A DNA stretch of 64,000 nt from Buddleja alternifolia (taxonomy: Eukaryota; Streptophyta; Magnoliopsida; Lamiales; Scrophulariaceae): positions 52,082,645-52,146,644 of the forward strand of contig CM033393.1 in assembly GCA_019426215.1 (NCBI GenBank). The letters are read 5' to 3'. The notes below the pieces were generated by a model that saw only the letters and a program-made list of their open reading frames with translations, made no database searches and was not told where the DNA came from. Below, one piece after another: positions 12,197 to 25,488 of this stretch. The first letter of the stretch is position 1, and every line of letters begins with the position of its first letter. A program made the position numbers and the translations under genes.

Positions 12197-12919
12197 TGAT
12201 TCTCTATGGAAACTTTGTACATTTGATGCTTGCCTGGGAAAACTTATGAAGGATTAAGAATACTGTAAATAGGTATCTGTACGGTACCGATACATGTACT
12301 GTGCATGTAGAAGAAATAGCCCTATACTGTAAATAGGTATATGTTCCGAGGGTTTTAGTCTTGTACATCATTATCTTCTGTAAGTAAACTGTGTACAGTG
12401 TTAATAGCTTTCAACAGCAAACTATGTACAGGTAGAGTTGTATAAATGTAAAAATATATAATATAGGTAGATAATGCTTGTTGCATAGTATACGGTATGT
12501 CTGATTGGGATATTTCATAATTAACATGATCACGTGCACGAAACTGGTTCCTTTTCTTCATTTATACCACCATATGTTGTCCTCTGTCCATCTCAATATT
12601 ATATTTCAGGTGCGGCTACTGGTTGTTGAAAGTTGAAATGTTCACTAAAGCAATGTATACGTTGATGGTTATAATGTTTGGATACACTTGCAGAAAATGT
12701 TGGTTCCTCATAAATTGTGGAGGTCGATGTAATATCAGAAACTTGAGGGGTCTAACTACATTCAGACTCAATCTAAGAGGAGGTTTCTGCATTGATCTTG
12801 TATTTATATACAGATATTCCACAATAACAAAGCTAATATTGCCAATTATATGCACTTGTTACAGGACTTGGAGATTTCCAGCTGGAACTGAAATTCACTA
12901 TTTGTGATGGGCATATATA
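12197..12919. other. Convergent 3' region between ACR and CHX genes
   Basis: No coding frame is supported. A 16-base phrase (TACTGTAAATAGGTAT) occurs twice, near 12261 and 12328, in what is probably the ACR 3' UTR. The rest is AT-rich and should hold the polyadenylation signals of both convergent genes. Confidence 0.5.
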
Positions 12920-15566
12920 TTATACAGCACTCCCTCGAAGTGGAACACTTGGCTCTTCCCTTACACTCCTACTCCTAAACACATTGAATCCGTTGTCATT
13001 TACATTCTCTTGGCGCCCACCCGAAAAATCTTTATGCTGTTGCACCACTATTATTGTGGAATTACTTTTGCAATCTGCTAAAGCAAACATGTCCCCCACA
13101 ACTCCCAACTCTGAATCTTCTCTCCAAGCAGAAAGACCTATTATAATTGGTGATCTTGTGTCATGATATTTTCCTACTATTATAACTTCATATTGATCCT
13201 CTATGGATCGAATCACAGCAACAGTCCCTGTTCCATCATTTACCACCTCTTCTCTATACATCACCCTCAGATTTCCCGCCATTTGACTTCTTATTTCATT
13301 TATAACTTCATTGTCAAACTTTGCCTCCTCAGCGTCTTCATAACTAACACTAGTGTTTGCAAGTACTCGGACTATTGTCAGATTGATGTTTGGTTGACCT
13401 GCCATTCTTGCCCCTATAGAAAGCGCTTCACGATCATCGGGCCCACCTATGAAGAAAACAGCGACACGACACAAAGTACACGAATCTTGCCTAGTGGCTT
13501 TGACGGTTGCTCGGTCAACAATAATGGCTACAGTACAAGGTGCCGCTTCAAGGATTTTATCATTCATGAGCTTGATACCCCCTTCGGATGATTCAACCAT
13601 CCCGTTTCTAGGCGATCTCTTGTGAAAAGGAGTGATAATTAGGGCTGCCCTCCGGTCAAGAGCCATTTCACATACTTCATCATGCATGGTTGCATAAGGA
13701 GATATTGCAGTAAAGGGTTGCACTGATATGGCCCCATGGTAGCTTTCCTGCAAGAGTTTGAATGCATTGACTATGGTTCTTGAAGTGGTGGCTTTACGAG
13801 AGTTTAGTTTGTTGAGTTTGTGGGAGATGAGAATCGGGTGGGCCCGACCAACCAGCTCAACGAGGTGGACTAAACATATATTGACAGGGCTACGTTTAGT
13901 CGGATGGAGGATTTCAATGAGGTTGATGATGGTGGGAACAGTGTCTTGGTCATGTATGCATGCAACTATTCGGAATTCAGAGTCGGGTCTCAAGTCCATA
14001 ACCGTTCTCCTCTTGTAAGCTGCATTTCTTCGTAAGGGATTGTATAAATATCTCAGTATAGGTGTTATAGTACCAGTCACAATTATCATTGATAGGCACA
14101 AGACAATGAATGGTTCTTCATGTATTGCCTGCAGTTAAAAGACCACACATAACATTATCAGGGTTTTGAACTAGATTATTCGAAAACTGAAATAGCTTTA
14201 CAATTATCAATACCATACATTGTTTTGCTTCATCATCTTGAACATTCCTAGCTCGAGAACGCCTTGTACATTCATTACCAGGCCAATTTGAACTGCTTCC
14301 CTAAGTGGTACTTTGCTATAGATTGAAGAAATCAAGGCTCCAAGAAACTTTCCAATGCAGGCAAGGAGAATCACAAACTGTACTAACAAATAGTTTTTCC
14401 ATTTGAGAGAAAATATATCAGTTACCAACCCATTTTTCACAAAATAGAGAGGCATGAAGAGCCAAGATGTAATAAGATGAAGCTTCTCCACAAGGGCTGA
14501 TCCGAGAGGTGGCCCCGCGGGTATTGCTATCCCATAAATCAAAGGGCCAAAGAATATATTGAGGCCCACAGCTTTGCTGCAAAACCCTGTCACTAAAACA
14601 CCAAGAAACACAATGTAGATGAGGTCTTGCTTCAATGGCTCTCCCTCTGGAGTTCTTTCCAATGCCCATATAATGATGGGTCGGACTCCAAAAGCTATCA
14701 CCACTGCAAAGAAAAGTGCTGAAGCAAATATTTGCACATTCCTGAAGATCTCACTGGCATGTTGACCTATAGTGACTGTGAAAGTTATAACACCAAAGCC
14801 AAACAAGTTACTGACCATGGAAGAAGAAAGTGCCGTTCTCCCGAATTCAGAATTCACCATTTTGAGTTCAGTGAGATAGTGGGCAATGACTGGAAAAGCC
14901 AGCACAGAAGAGGATGTGGCCAGAGCTGGAAGCGAGCTGGCTATATCTGTATCTATTGACAGTTTGGCATTGAGTAGGATGAACGTGCCTAAAAGGCCTA
15001 AGGCTAAGGCGAGGACGACAGTGGAAATGCCAATTGCGACATCTTTTCTCTCGATTTTTTTCAATATCCAGGGATCAATTTGTACTCCAATCAAGAAGAA
15101 GTAGAACATGCATCCAAATACTGAGAATGCATCGATGGCAACTAGACCTTTGAATGGAAACACTACTTCCGTAAACCCAGCAATTCTGCCCAGAAACGTT
15201 GGACCTAACAACAATCCTCCCTGGTTCATTTACATGATAATAATGATGTTAGTGCAAAAAGTTTGGCCGGATAAAATGTACATAAGTTTTAAACGTTAGG
15301 GATAAAAAGGTTACCAAAATCTGTATAACCATGCTGGGTTGGCCAAGTGGTTTGAGGAGAGGAGAGGTGCAGAGACTGACGATGGAGGCGAGAGAAAGCT
15401 GCGCCAAAAGGAGAGGGACCGAATAGTCGAAAGGATTACTACTTTGAAACAGGCCTCTGGAGTAGACCATTCCAATGGAGAGGCAAATGGATGAATAATT
15501 CTCTGCAGGATGATAGATTTGTGCATAAGTAACAATGTCCTCCGGTTCCATTAGAATTGACCCCAT
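12920..15566 (-). CDS. Cation/H+ exchanger (CHX, CPA2 family)
   Basis: Three exons on the minus strand join in phase: 15315-15566, 14219-15220 and 12920-14128, for about 820 residues, normal for plant CHX proteins. The N-terminal half is a chain of hydrophobic segments containing SNPFDYSVPLLLAQLSLAS and GGLLLGPTFLGR, typical of the CHX Na+/H+-exchanger domain. The C-terminal half is the soluble regulatory region with two USP-like parts. CHX proteins move K+ or Na+ against H+ in endomembranes or the plasma membrane, and many act in pollen or guard cells. At residue 222 (codon 14807-14809, AAC) the membrane motif reads MVSNLFGF, where most active CHX proteins have an aspartate (ND/SD), so ion transport may be altered. 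I chose the first ATG, 15566; the frame is open a little further upstream without an ATG. The subgroup was not assigned. Confidence 0.92.
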
Positions 15567-16189
15567 CTTTTGGAAACGATGATCACCCAAGTTATTGACC
15601 TTTTCTCAAAGCTCAATAGGTGATCGATCACACAACCAAAACCCCCACCACAAATCTCTCCGGCCACAGAGAGAGAGAGAGAAAGAGAGGGAGATTAAGA
15701 GGAAATGTAAACTGGTGCAAAAATGGCTCTGCGTAAACCTTCACCCCTCCCACACAAGAGGCGGGAGACGGAATGAGAGGTGAATATGAATCTGAATATA
15801 AGGACCGGTTAAATGTTTTCCTACTTGTTTGACCCCACCTACCATTATTTCACTATATTTTCATGCGGCGAAGAAAAGTAATATTTGCTTCCAAAAAAAA
15901 TTAGAGCTCGTATATAATGCTAATAAATATATAAAATTAGCTGAGCATTTATATTGGTATTTCTTTTATCTTTTCAACATCGAGTATCTCGAAAAATTAG
16001 TCTTGAGCCTTCAGGTGGGAAACCATAAAAAATGAGTTTGTTTGCCTACCTACATTGTCAAAAATAAAATTAAACAAAAAGTTTAATATACATTTATCCT
16101 CAACAAAGTACAAAATCTAAAAAGGAGTTGATATCATTACAAATAAATAACAATGGAGGTACAAATGATAGACTTAAATCTAAAAATCT
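15567..16189. other. CHX upstream region
   Basis: Contains a GA-rich tract at about 15667-15690 that probably lies in the CHX 5' leader (CT-rich on the coding strand), then AT-rich sequence. No gene is supported. Confidence 0.5.
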
Positions 16190-17264
16190 CCCACCAAACA
16201 AATCATCGGGCGATTCTCTTCCTTCCCAATGGTCCCAAATAAATCATCGGTTTGGGCCGAATTTCTTGATTCCCATAGGCCCAAATAAACATCGCCTTGG
16301 GCCGAATTTCAGTCTTCCCTCTAGGCCCGATAAAGCATCACATTGGGCCAAATCTCTTCCTATTACTAGGCCCGATAAAGCATCACCTTGGGCAGAATCT
16401 CTTCCTATTACTAGGCCCGATAAAGCAGCAACCTGGGCCGAAGTTCTTTCTTTCCCACAAGGCCCAACTCAACATCGACTTGGGCCGCATTTAATATTCC
16501 CAATTGACCAAATATCGTCTTGGGCCGAATCTCTTCCTTCCAAACAGGCCCAATTAAACACCGCTTTGGGCCGAATGACTTTCTTCCCAGTAGGTCCAAT
16601 AAGACATCATCTTGGGCCGAATCTCGTCCTTTTTTAGGCCCAATAAAGCAGCAACTTGGGCCTTATTTGTTTCTTCTCAAAAGGCTCAATTAAACATCAA
16701 CTTGGGCCGCATTTCTCCATCGCAAAGGCCCAATTAAACATTAACTGGGGCCGTATTTCTTTCTGCCAGTAGACCCAATAAAGCATCACCCCTTCCCAAA
16801 GGCCCTACTAGGTTTGGGCCGAATTCCTTAAACATGGGCTGAATTTCTATCTTCTCAAAAGGAACAATTAAACATTTCCTTGGGCCAATTTCTTTCTTCC
16901 CAGTAGGCCCGATAAAGCATTTCTTTGGGCCGAATCTCTTCCTTTTACTGGGCCCAAAAAGCAGCAACTTGGGTAGCATTTCTTGCTTCCCCAAATATAC
17001 ATCAACTTGGGCCGCATTTTTTCGAATAGGCCCAATAATGCATTAATTGTGCTGAGTCTCGTCCTTTCGATTAGGCCCAATAAAGCATCATCGTGGCCCG
17101 AAACTCTCCCATCCAAGGGGCCCAATAAGGAATCGCCTTGGGCCCAATCTTTTCCTGTTCAATAGGCCTAACAAAGCATCGGCGTTGGCCCAATTTCTTC
17201 CTTCCCATAGGCCGAATAAAACATCGCCTTGGGCCCAATGTCTGCCTTCCCAATTGACCCAACA
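16190..17264. repeat. 45-46-bp minisatellite, about 23 units, rich in TGGGCC
   Basis: A degenerate tandem array whose consensus unit reads roughly CTTGGGCCGAATCTC, TTCCTTCCCA, then TAGGCCCAATAAAGCATCAC. Successive GGGCC positions are 16254, 16299, 16345, 16390, 16435, a period of 45-46. At least 15 units keep an intact TGGGCC, and most also carry GGCCCA or GGCCCG in the other half, so the motif appears in both orientations. TGGGCC/T is the plant site II element bound by TCP factors. The array ends about 185 bp before the ARP2 start codon. A period of 15 codons explains the artificial open frames here (for example 16128-16637); these are not genes. Confidence 0.93.
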
Positions 17265-17448
17265 AAAAAAAAAAAATCCATAAGAGCAAGACGGCGTCGT
17301 GTCACTTGCTGGTCAGCAGTCGTTATTCATCAGCTGAAATTCAAAGGGAGTTCCTCTCTTGACGTTGCTCCGATTCAAAGAAACGTTTGGTTAATCATTT
17401 ACAACTACAGTATATGAAAGATTTGCCGGTTGGCCAGAGCTCCGATCG

Positions 17449-20400
17449 ATGGACAACCGAAACGTCGTCGTCTGTGACAATGGCACCGGCGTAATTAGCT
17501 TTCTTACCTGTCCATTTCAGCTTATTGACGATTAGCTGTCTGATTTCCATATTTCACTTTCTATTGTGAATTATTTTTACTTAATCGATCAATATTACCT
17601 GTTAATGTTATGCAAAATTGAGTTTTGATTCGCTGAATGTATTGTGTAATTTGTTATTATTATTTCTCTCTGTCCGATAATCAGCTACATGAATTATTTC
17701 TCTCCTTCAGTGTAAATTTTTTAGTTGATAGTAGCGAACGCTGATTCAAGTGTGTGCTAGTTTTCTTTTTTTCGGTTACATGTTTAGGTTGGTTAGTGAT
17801 GAATCTTTGATCGGGATGATCTCAGTATGTCAAGTGCGAAATATTTTATTTTTTAGTTGATCCTACATTTTCACGTATGTTACTATGCAGTATGTGAAGT
17901 GTGGCTTTGCGGGTGAGAATTTCCCCACATCGGTGTTCCCTTGTGTGGTTGGAAGGCCAATGCTTCGGTATGAAGAATCTTTAATGGAACAAGAGCTCAC
18001 GGTCAGCTTATTGTTCCTTGGATCATCTATTTTTGGATATTATTTATTTACAGTTTTCAAAATACATGCCTGAATGTTCTGCAACTGAGAAGTTCTTAAT
18101 CAAGATTGTATCTTAAAGAATGTTTGCGCTATACTTAAACTTTAGACTACATCGAAGAAAAGACTAAAGAAAAATGTTTCTCATTTAATTTGAAAGGCAA
18201 AACACGAAGCAATGTTTGCACGAATAAAATTGTGATCGTCTAAGTGTTTATTCAGTTACTTAGGCATCTATCTTTTCACTTGATACTCAACAGCACAAAG
18301 CTTGGTATCAAGGAATTGCAACCTTACAATTTATTAGAAATATTTCCATGTCGTTAAATTCTTCATAAGCTCAATTCTATGGATCCAAACACACTGTGAA
18401 AGAATTCGTAGATTGGATAATTCTTTCTCTTAAAGGAAACCACAATGATTTATTTATTTTTGCTAATGAAGAAAACAAAACCACAATGATTTAGTTCTCA
18501 TTGCTATTACTTTCCTTTACCAAATCCTACAACTAAACAGATTGTAGTATTAATGTGTTAGCACATCCAAGATTTGCATCTAGAGCTGCAGTTATACTTT
18601 TTCTGTATAACAAGTAACTAAGCTTTTAGTTTGAGAGTGCTACTGTGTCTGTTGGATATTTCACTGCCATTCACTCCAATGATGGTGCACCTATTTGTTC
18701 TAAATTTCATAGGGTGTTTTGTGCATTCTCCGTAGGATACTCTTGTTGGCGATGCTTGTTTAAAGTGGCGGCATCAATTGGACGTATCATATCCTGTTAA
18801 CAATGGTATTGTGCAAAACTGGGATGATATGGGGCATGTGTGGGACCACGCATTTTTTAGTGAACTAAAGGTTTTTTCGTCGGAACCTATAACCTCATTG
18901 TTTCTTATATGAAACTTTGTCTGTTGTATATATTTCTAATGATTGTTAATATATGCAGTCTCAATTTCAAAGCTGTAATTTACTTCCCACTTAATTTTTA
19001 CCCTGTGTGAAGGTAGATCCTACGGAATGTAAAATTTTGCTCACTGACCCGCCTTTGAATCCATCTAAAAACCGTGAAAAGATGGTGAGCTGGCTTCTAC
19101 TAGAATGATACATTTTAGATACTTCCGACTTGAACTTCATTGTTGACTGATTACGTAATCCAAATTTAAATTTATTCATTTCAGGTTGAAATTATGTTTG
19201 AAAAATACAACTTTGCTGGTGTTTTCATCCAAATCCAAGCTGTTTTAACGTTGTACGCTCAAGGTGCTTAAAGAGTTATATTACAGAAATGGTTGAAGTG
19301 TTGTTTATTAGTGGACTATGCACTGCGAACTTGGTCTGGATGGAGATTAAGTGAATGTACTTAGTTTGGGAACATCAAAGAATTTTCATTTTAAAAATTG
19401 TTTTTAAATTGTCTTAGTATCATGTTGGATTGAGTGCTAATGAGCTCTTCAATGCTATCTTGAAATGACTCAGGTTTGCTGACGGGGCTGGTGATTGACT
19501 CTGGCGATGGAGTAACTCATGTGGTAAAATTTCTATTGAGTTTTATTTGTGATGTGCTTAGGTCTATTAGGGTAATAAGATATTTGTCTCTTAGCCTGAT
19601 TATAAATTCTATTCTGTTTCTTTACTGAATGACCTGTAATAGAAGACTGATAAGGATAAAGCTTTAGGAATTTCTAAAAGAATGTTGCATTGTAAACCTA
19701 ATAATAGAGTTCTATCTTTAAATGTTTATATAGATAAAAATTATGATAAAATAATCTTTCTTCCTTTGAATTATACTGTTACATGGCTATGTAATTGATA
19801 CGTTGTGAGATTAGATTTGAGAACTTGCAATTAACTTGCAAGTTAATTGTTATGTTGTCTGACTTCTTCTATCCCCTTGCAGGGCAAAACACCTTTACTT
19901 ATATTTCTTTTCTTTAGTTTATATGATTGACTCAAATTCCTCATATTGAGCCATGATCATGTCCAACCCTTTGATTGACTTTTGACCATGACTTCTACTT
20001 AAAACATATAAAAAAATGTCCAATATTGTTCTTTAGTCTTATATCTGTTAGCGCTGCGCCACCCCCCACCCCCCACCCCCCACCCCCCCAAAATAAAAAT
20101 AAAATATTTATATATATATAAAACTAAAATAAGCAATCCTAGGTCCCTTTGTGTGTGCTCTTGCATGAGAACTTTTTCATTTTGGATTGATTTATTTGCT
20201 ATGTGGGCCATGGCTTCCTTGTTTAGCTGTAAGGTGATTATTCTCCAATCTTTGTTATCTTGTGTTTTTGTTCTACAAAGTAACTAACTCAAGAAGAAAG
20301 TATGATAGGTTTCAGCAAGGGGCCTGTTTCCGGATTTGGAGCCCAAGACCAATTGCGTGCTCTAAAACTCTGTTTACCAGACTGCTGTGCTTTTAACTGG

Positions 20401-23400
20401 GACTAGTTGCTAATGGATGCTGTGATACTTTGACAATGACGCTTGATGATTTAATGTGTGAAACTTGTTTCCCAGGTTCCAGTGGTTGATGGATACTCAT
20501 TCCCTCATCTTACAAAACGGATGAACGTAGCTGGGCGCCACATAACATCGTATCTTGTTGATTTGCTTATGAGGAGAGGGTAAGTGTTCTTAAAACTTCT
20601 GAACGCAGTTAATGCAATATACTGGCTATGATGATCATGTGGTACTTCACATTAATGGTTATGCCATTGTCTCTGAAGGTACGCTATGAACAGAACTGCT
20701 GATTTTGAGACTGTCAGGAGTATCAAAGAGAAGCTCTGCTACATAAGGTGAACTAGCCTTCACATTTTTCAATGGTTTGTCAATTCACACAAATCTTAAC
20801 ATTTGTCTAGTCGATCACAGTTATGATTACAAAAGGGAATATCAGTTGGGACTTGAGACTACCATCCTTGTTAAAAATTATACAGTAAGCTGAATCTCCA
20901 CAAGTTCTTATATTTTCCATACAACTGCAATAATTTGTAATCGTTAAGCTAGTGTTGGTAAACAGCTGCCTGATGGAAGGGTCATCAAAGTAGGCACTGA
21001 GAGGTTTCAAGCACCCGAGGCTCTTTTTACTCCGGTAAGAGTGCCTGGCATTTCCAAGCAAGTGTAATGAATTGAGATTGCAAGTCAATAAATGTCTTGT
21101 ATATTATTTCTTCGCCTGATTTTTTTATGGATACTGTCCTCTTGTGGAGCACCTGTTCATTCTTTACCAGTTACATATTTGCTGAAACACTCGAAGTTCA
21201 CTAATGCCTGTTATCTGATACCGTATTTGTCTTTCAAAATACGCAATTTGGTGATATGAACAATGAACTTAGAAGTTTAACTTGTCTCGGACAAACATTC
21301 AAGATAAATGCATGAAAATTTGGTTGGCCCCTTGATGAATTATTCATATCCTTAGCTGTCCAGCTATTTCTGTGACTGAAATTTTTCCTTTAGTTTGTAT
21401 GACTTGTCAATGATTCTATTTGCATCTTTCTTCAATTACTGCTTCCTGCTTCTATAGTGTGCTTTTTAATTGCTAAGATACAATTTTCGGTGTTGTAATT
21501 CATGCAGGAACTCATAGATGTTGAAGGTGATGGAATGGCTGACATGGTATTTCGCTGCATTCAGGAGATGGATATTGACAATAGGATGATGGTACAGTCG
21601 TTCTCTTAACTGCAAGAACTTTATAACAGCATCTTGCAGTTGATCATGCAATTAAAATCCTTTGTTTTGTAGCTCTACCAGCACATCGTCCTGAGTGGCG
21701 GGAGTACAATGTATCCTGGATTACCTAGTCGGTAAGACATAATGTCCCTCCACGCTTTTAAATAAGGACAAGTATCTTGTTTCTCAATATAGTATATTGT
21801 ATCAAGAAAGTCTGCTTCCTGATTGTTTTGTTGGCATAGATTCTGTTTTTTTTTTTAATTTTTGTGGGTAAGGTCGGTTATATTAACCCAAGAAATTTAC
21901 ACCAAGATGTGGAGGTATCCACAAAGTTACAGATAGGAAGATTCTCTAGAACTCACCAAAAAAGCCATCCAAAAGAAACCTACTTGGACCTAAAGATGGA
22001 TATGGATAGATTTCATTCTCTACTCAACCACAAATTAGAGATGTTATGTGGAACTTTGTCCATAGGAACAAGTCTACATCTAACAACATCAACAAATACT
22101 CTCTGGAGAGATATAGCACCATCACTTTGTTGGTGTAGATTTATTTCCCACAAACTTGTAGAATATCATGCTTTCATATTTTGTTGGATGAAGAACAAAA
22201 ATAATAGCAGTCTTTTCAGGTGACAAGGTTGTGCATCCACCCCGCTGCATGACTCTGTGTAGCCTCTTCTAAGAAAGTTAATATAATGTGGGAAAAATAG
22301 TCCACGATTTATCACAATATATTATGCTGTGTAAATCTTTTGTTGTAGTTTTTGATATTTCAGAAGATATTACAGTGCTAGCTTCCGTAGTTTGTTTTGA
22401 GAATCTAGGGACTTGTTATGAAGAATTTACCGTTTGAACTTTGAATATAGGTCTTGCTTTTCCCATGTAGACATGTCAAGTAGAAGGTTTATCCTATCTC
22501 TTTTCTTTCTCTAAGAAACCTTTTTTAGCTTGCTTATTCTGATCTTCTTTTCCCCAGATTGGAGAAAGAATTATCGGACCGATATCTTGATGTTGTTCTG
22601 AAGGGAAATAAGGATGGGTTGAAGGTAAATGAAAAACTTTGGAGTAACATGCCAGGTTCAATCTCCCCCCCACCCCCACCCCTCACAAAAAAAAAAGAAA
22701 AAAAAGCCTCTCTCCCTCCATCTCACTTCTTTTGCTTTATAAAAATCTGTAAGCTACGTGTGGTTCTTTTCTGATAACGTGATATAGACATCATATAACC
22801 ATTCATGGCATTAGTGATATGCAAAACGATAAGAGTAGAAGTACTCCCTGTTGTTTTTTTCTCTTTCATGCTGTGCATCGGGGAGGTGCGAGTGATAGGT
22901 TCAAAAAGAGTTCAAACATGATCAGAAATACAATTTGCCCCGAAAGATCTCATTACAATTACATATGTCAGGAGACAGCAGGGAATTGTTTTATAGCTAG
23001 TCTTAACTGAATTTCAATTGGATCAAGGCACCTCTCAACATGATCGGTACATGTGCTAGGGCTGTTCATCGGTTCGGTTCGGGCCGAAAAAATTCGGTTT
23101 GGTTCGGGCCAAACCGACTTTTTTAAAAAAAGAAAATTTAGGTTTTTTTTAAAAAAAAATTCCTCCTGCACTCGATTCTTATCCAGAAAGAATTAACGTA
23201 AAACCCAAAGGATGACTTAATTTACCGGGGATCCTCTTGAAGCCGATCGGATGGTAGCAAAAGCATGAAAATCCTAATATGCCCATAAGAGCGGATCAGA
23301 TGATAGGCGGAGGAAAGAGAAGAATCGCTGTCCGGCGGCAGCAGGAAGAAAGCGGCGGCGGCGGCGGCGGGATTCGAAGAGGTATTTGTTTGGGGAAGAG

Positions 23401-24887
23401 GGATTTCAAATTTGGAAGAGGTAATGAGGTATCTATTGGATATACGCTTGAAGATGGAGTTTTTCTCCCTCACACAGTCACACTTCACAGTTCACAGTCA
23501 GAAAGCGTTTGTTCAAATTACATTTTTGATAATTAATATAACATAAATAATAAGATATAACATATATTAAAAAAAAAGAAAAATTCGGTTTTCGGTTCGG
23601 TTAACCGAATCCTAAAACCGAAACCGAATTTCTATTAAAAAAAAAACCAAAAACGAACCGAAATTTTCTCTTCGGTTTCGGTTCGAACCGAATTTTCAGT
23701 TTTTGGTCCGGTTTGGTCGGTTAACCGAATTTCTAGTTATTTTGAACAGCCCTATGTGCAATCATTTGAGCTTCTGAAACTGGCTATTCACGTCATAATT
23801 TTGGATCTTTCATAAGAATGTCTTTACATAAATTATTTTGCCTGCCTAATCAGTAAAGTCCGCAATCACTTGTTAGCTAGAATCTCCTTTTGAATGATTA
23901 GGTCATGCTTGAGGCTGTGCCTGTCATTATGGTATTGCTTTATAAACTCATTGCTCTCATCTTTGCATTGCTATTTAATGTTATTGTATTCAAGGGAAAA
24001 TAAATGATTGAGACTCATTCCATAAAATGCTAATTTTCATATGTTTTATTGAAATCATATGTTGCTGGTGTCATTCACCATAAAAATATGTAAGACAACT
24101 TGAGGAAAGTAATTCATGCAGCTTATTCATCTATGGCTGGCACAGTGTAATTATTCCCGGGAGGAGAAATCGGAGTTGAGAAAGATTTCGTTCTTTGTTA
24201 TGGATTTTAGACCTTTCCTAGGACCAGTCATGCCAATAGTCATTTCTATTTATTGTTCAGTCTGTCATCTATTCCTTCGAGTGAGTGATAGTTCTTTTTT
24301 GGCTGCTCGACATAGAAACTACGGCTGCGGATAGAGGACCCACCACGAAGAAAGCATATGGTGTATCTCGGAGGCGCAGTTCTTGCTGGAATTATGAAGG
24401 TGCACATTCTGTCTTCCCTTCCACCCACACATGCACACACCACATATGTCCAGGACATGCAAAAAACTGTTCCCTGCATTTCATGTTATCACAGAAATTC
24501 AGAAATAGAACCACTTAAAGGCTGGTAGTGTTTGTGAACTTTTACTAGTTACAAAGTGAGCATTTTTTTTTTTCTCTTATTACCAATGTAAATTTTCTTT
24601 CTCTGCATGTGTTTTCTGTTACGCCCTACTCTGAATCAATATCTACTAGTTTGTATTTTGTATGAACTATTTCTTTGTCATGTACTTTTCCCGTTTGACA
24701 AGGGATAGTTCTTTCTTTAAAGCTCCTTGTCTCCATGAGATGCATCAAAAAGGATTTTCGTACTACACGACAGTAGAATCTTACAGATCATATAAATACA
24801 TTGCAGGATGCACCTGAGTTTTGGATTAGCAGGCAAGATTATTTGGAAGAGGGAGTTGGTTGTTTAAGCAAGTGTGGCCAGGCATGA
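17449..24887 (+). CDS. ARP2: Actin-related protein 2 (ARP2/3 complex subunit)
   Basis: Fifteen exons join in phase: 17449-17490, 17891-18001, 18736-18870, 19013-19084, 19185-19263, 19474-19523, 20476-20579, 20679-20747, 20821-20884, 20966-21034, 21508-21591, 21673-21731, 22558-22624, 24316-24399 and 24807-24887. The product has 389 residues, the plant ARP2 length. It starts [20 protein letters not shown], the actin-fold phosphate-1 loop, and has the second loop at [11 protein letters not shown], then [11 protein letters not shown] and [10 protein letters not shown] near the C-terminus. ARP2 and ARP3 form the template of a branched actin filament within the seven-subunit ARP2/3 complex; in plants this shapes trichomes and pavement cells. 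Every exon boundary has GT/AG. The 1.69-kb intron 13 carries a hAT-like element at 23057-23754. The promoter borders the TGGGCC minisatellite. There is no sign of inactivation. Confidence 0.97.
20059..20093. repeat. C-rich (CCCCCCA)n tract in an ARP2 intron
   Basis: Short tandem C-rich repeat followed by an A-rich tract and a TA tract, inside the 0.95-kb intron between exons 6 and 7. Its G-rich complement could form a G-quadruplex. Confidence 0.7.
23057..23754. mobile_element. hAT-like non-autonomous element in ARP2 intron 13
   Basis: The ends are inverted: TAGGGCTGTTCA at 23057 and its complement TGAACAGCCCTA at 23743-23754. Subterminal regions are packed with TTCGGTTCGG and GGTTAACCGAA motifs in both orientations, typical of hAT transposase-binding arrays. 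The flanks share only the 5 bp TGTGC (23052-23056 and 23755-23759) where hAT normally makes 8 bp, so the superfamily call is tentative. The core (23220-23470) is GC-richer with a (GGC)n stretch and could be captured host sequence. No transposase is present. Confidence 0.7.
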
Positions 24888-25488
24888 GGTTTTGCCACAT
24901 CATTTTCTCGATTAATGTCAATTTTCTTAGTTTTCAGACAAAAGTGCAAGATCCATGTCTGAGCTGCTGTCTATTTGGATTGTCTGCCTCTGCCGACATG
25001 TAATGCAATATGAAATTCCTGCCTCTGCAATCTTCACCTAATTCGAGTGTGTACACATTATCTATTGTGCTACCATTTATGACGTGTTTTGCTTGTAGTT
25101 TTTCAATCTTTTTGTTAATATACTTCTTGAATCTATAGGGCACTTGTTAAATTTGAAATTCTTGTTGAACTCTTTCTTCAAACTATATTGAAAATTATAT
25201 GAAAATTTCAATTTTAATCTTGTGATGTTTATACCTTCTCCGCAAAGATGTCATTCTTAAATTACTTTTGGAGTACATAATCACAGATACATAAAGGATC
25301 TTAAATTAAATGCACATTCTACTTCAGAGCTGTACACATATCAAAATCTTCAAGTACACATAAAAGAAACAAGCCCAACACTAAATTTATATTGCTTGAA
25401 GCTTCAAGAGTTGAGGATTAACTCTTTTATAAGATTGAATTCAAGATACCGTGATAGTGCATGAAGAGTAATGAACCACCTCTTTTTT
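24888..25488. other. Convergent region between ARP2 and Ole e 1-like genes
   Basis: AT-rich 3' flanks of two convergent genes. I see no gene, repeat or RNA in it. Confidence 0.5.

Noticed and set aside
16128..16637. 169-codon open frame with 15-residue repeats
   Set aside because: The 45-bp minisatellite period equals 15 codons, which keeps several frames open on both strands without selection.
21864..22223. 119-codon open frame in ARP2 intron 12
   Set aside because: Lies inside an intron whose flanking exons join in phase; no domain recognised. Possibly part of an old non-LTR element, but I could not find ends.
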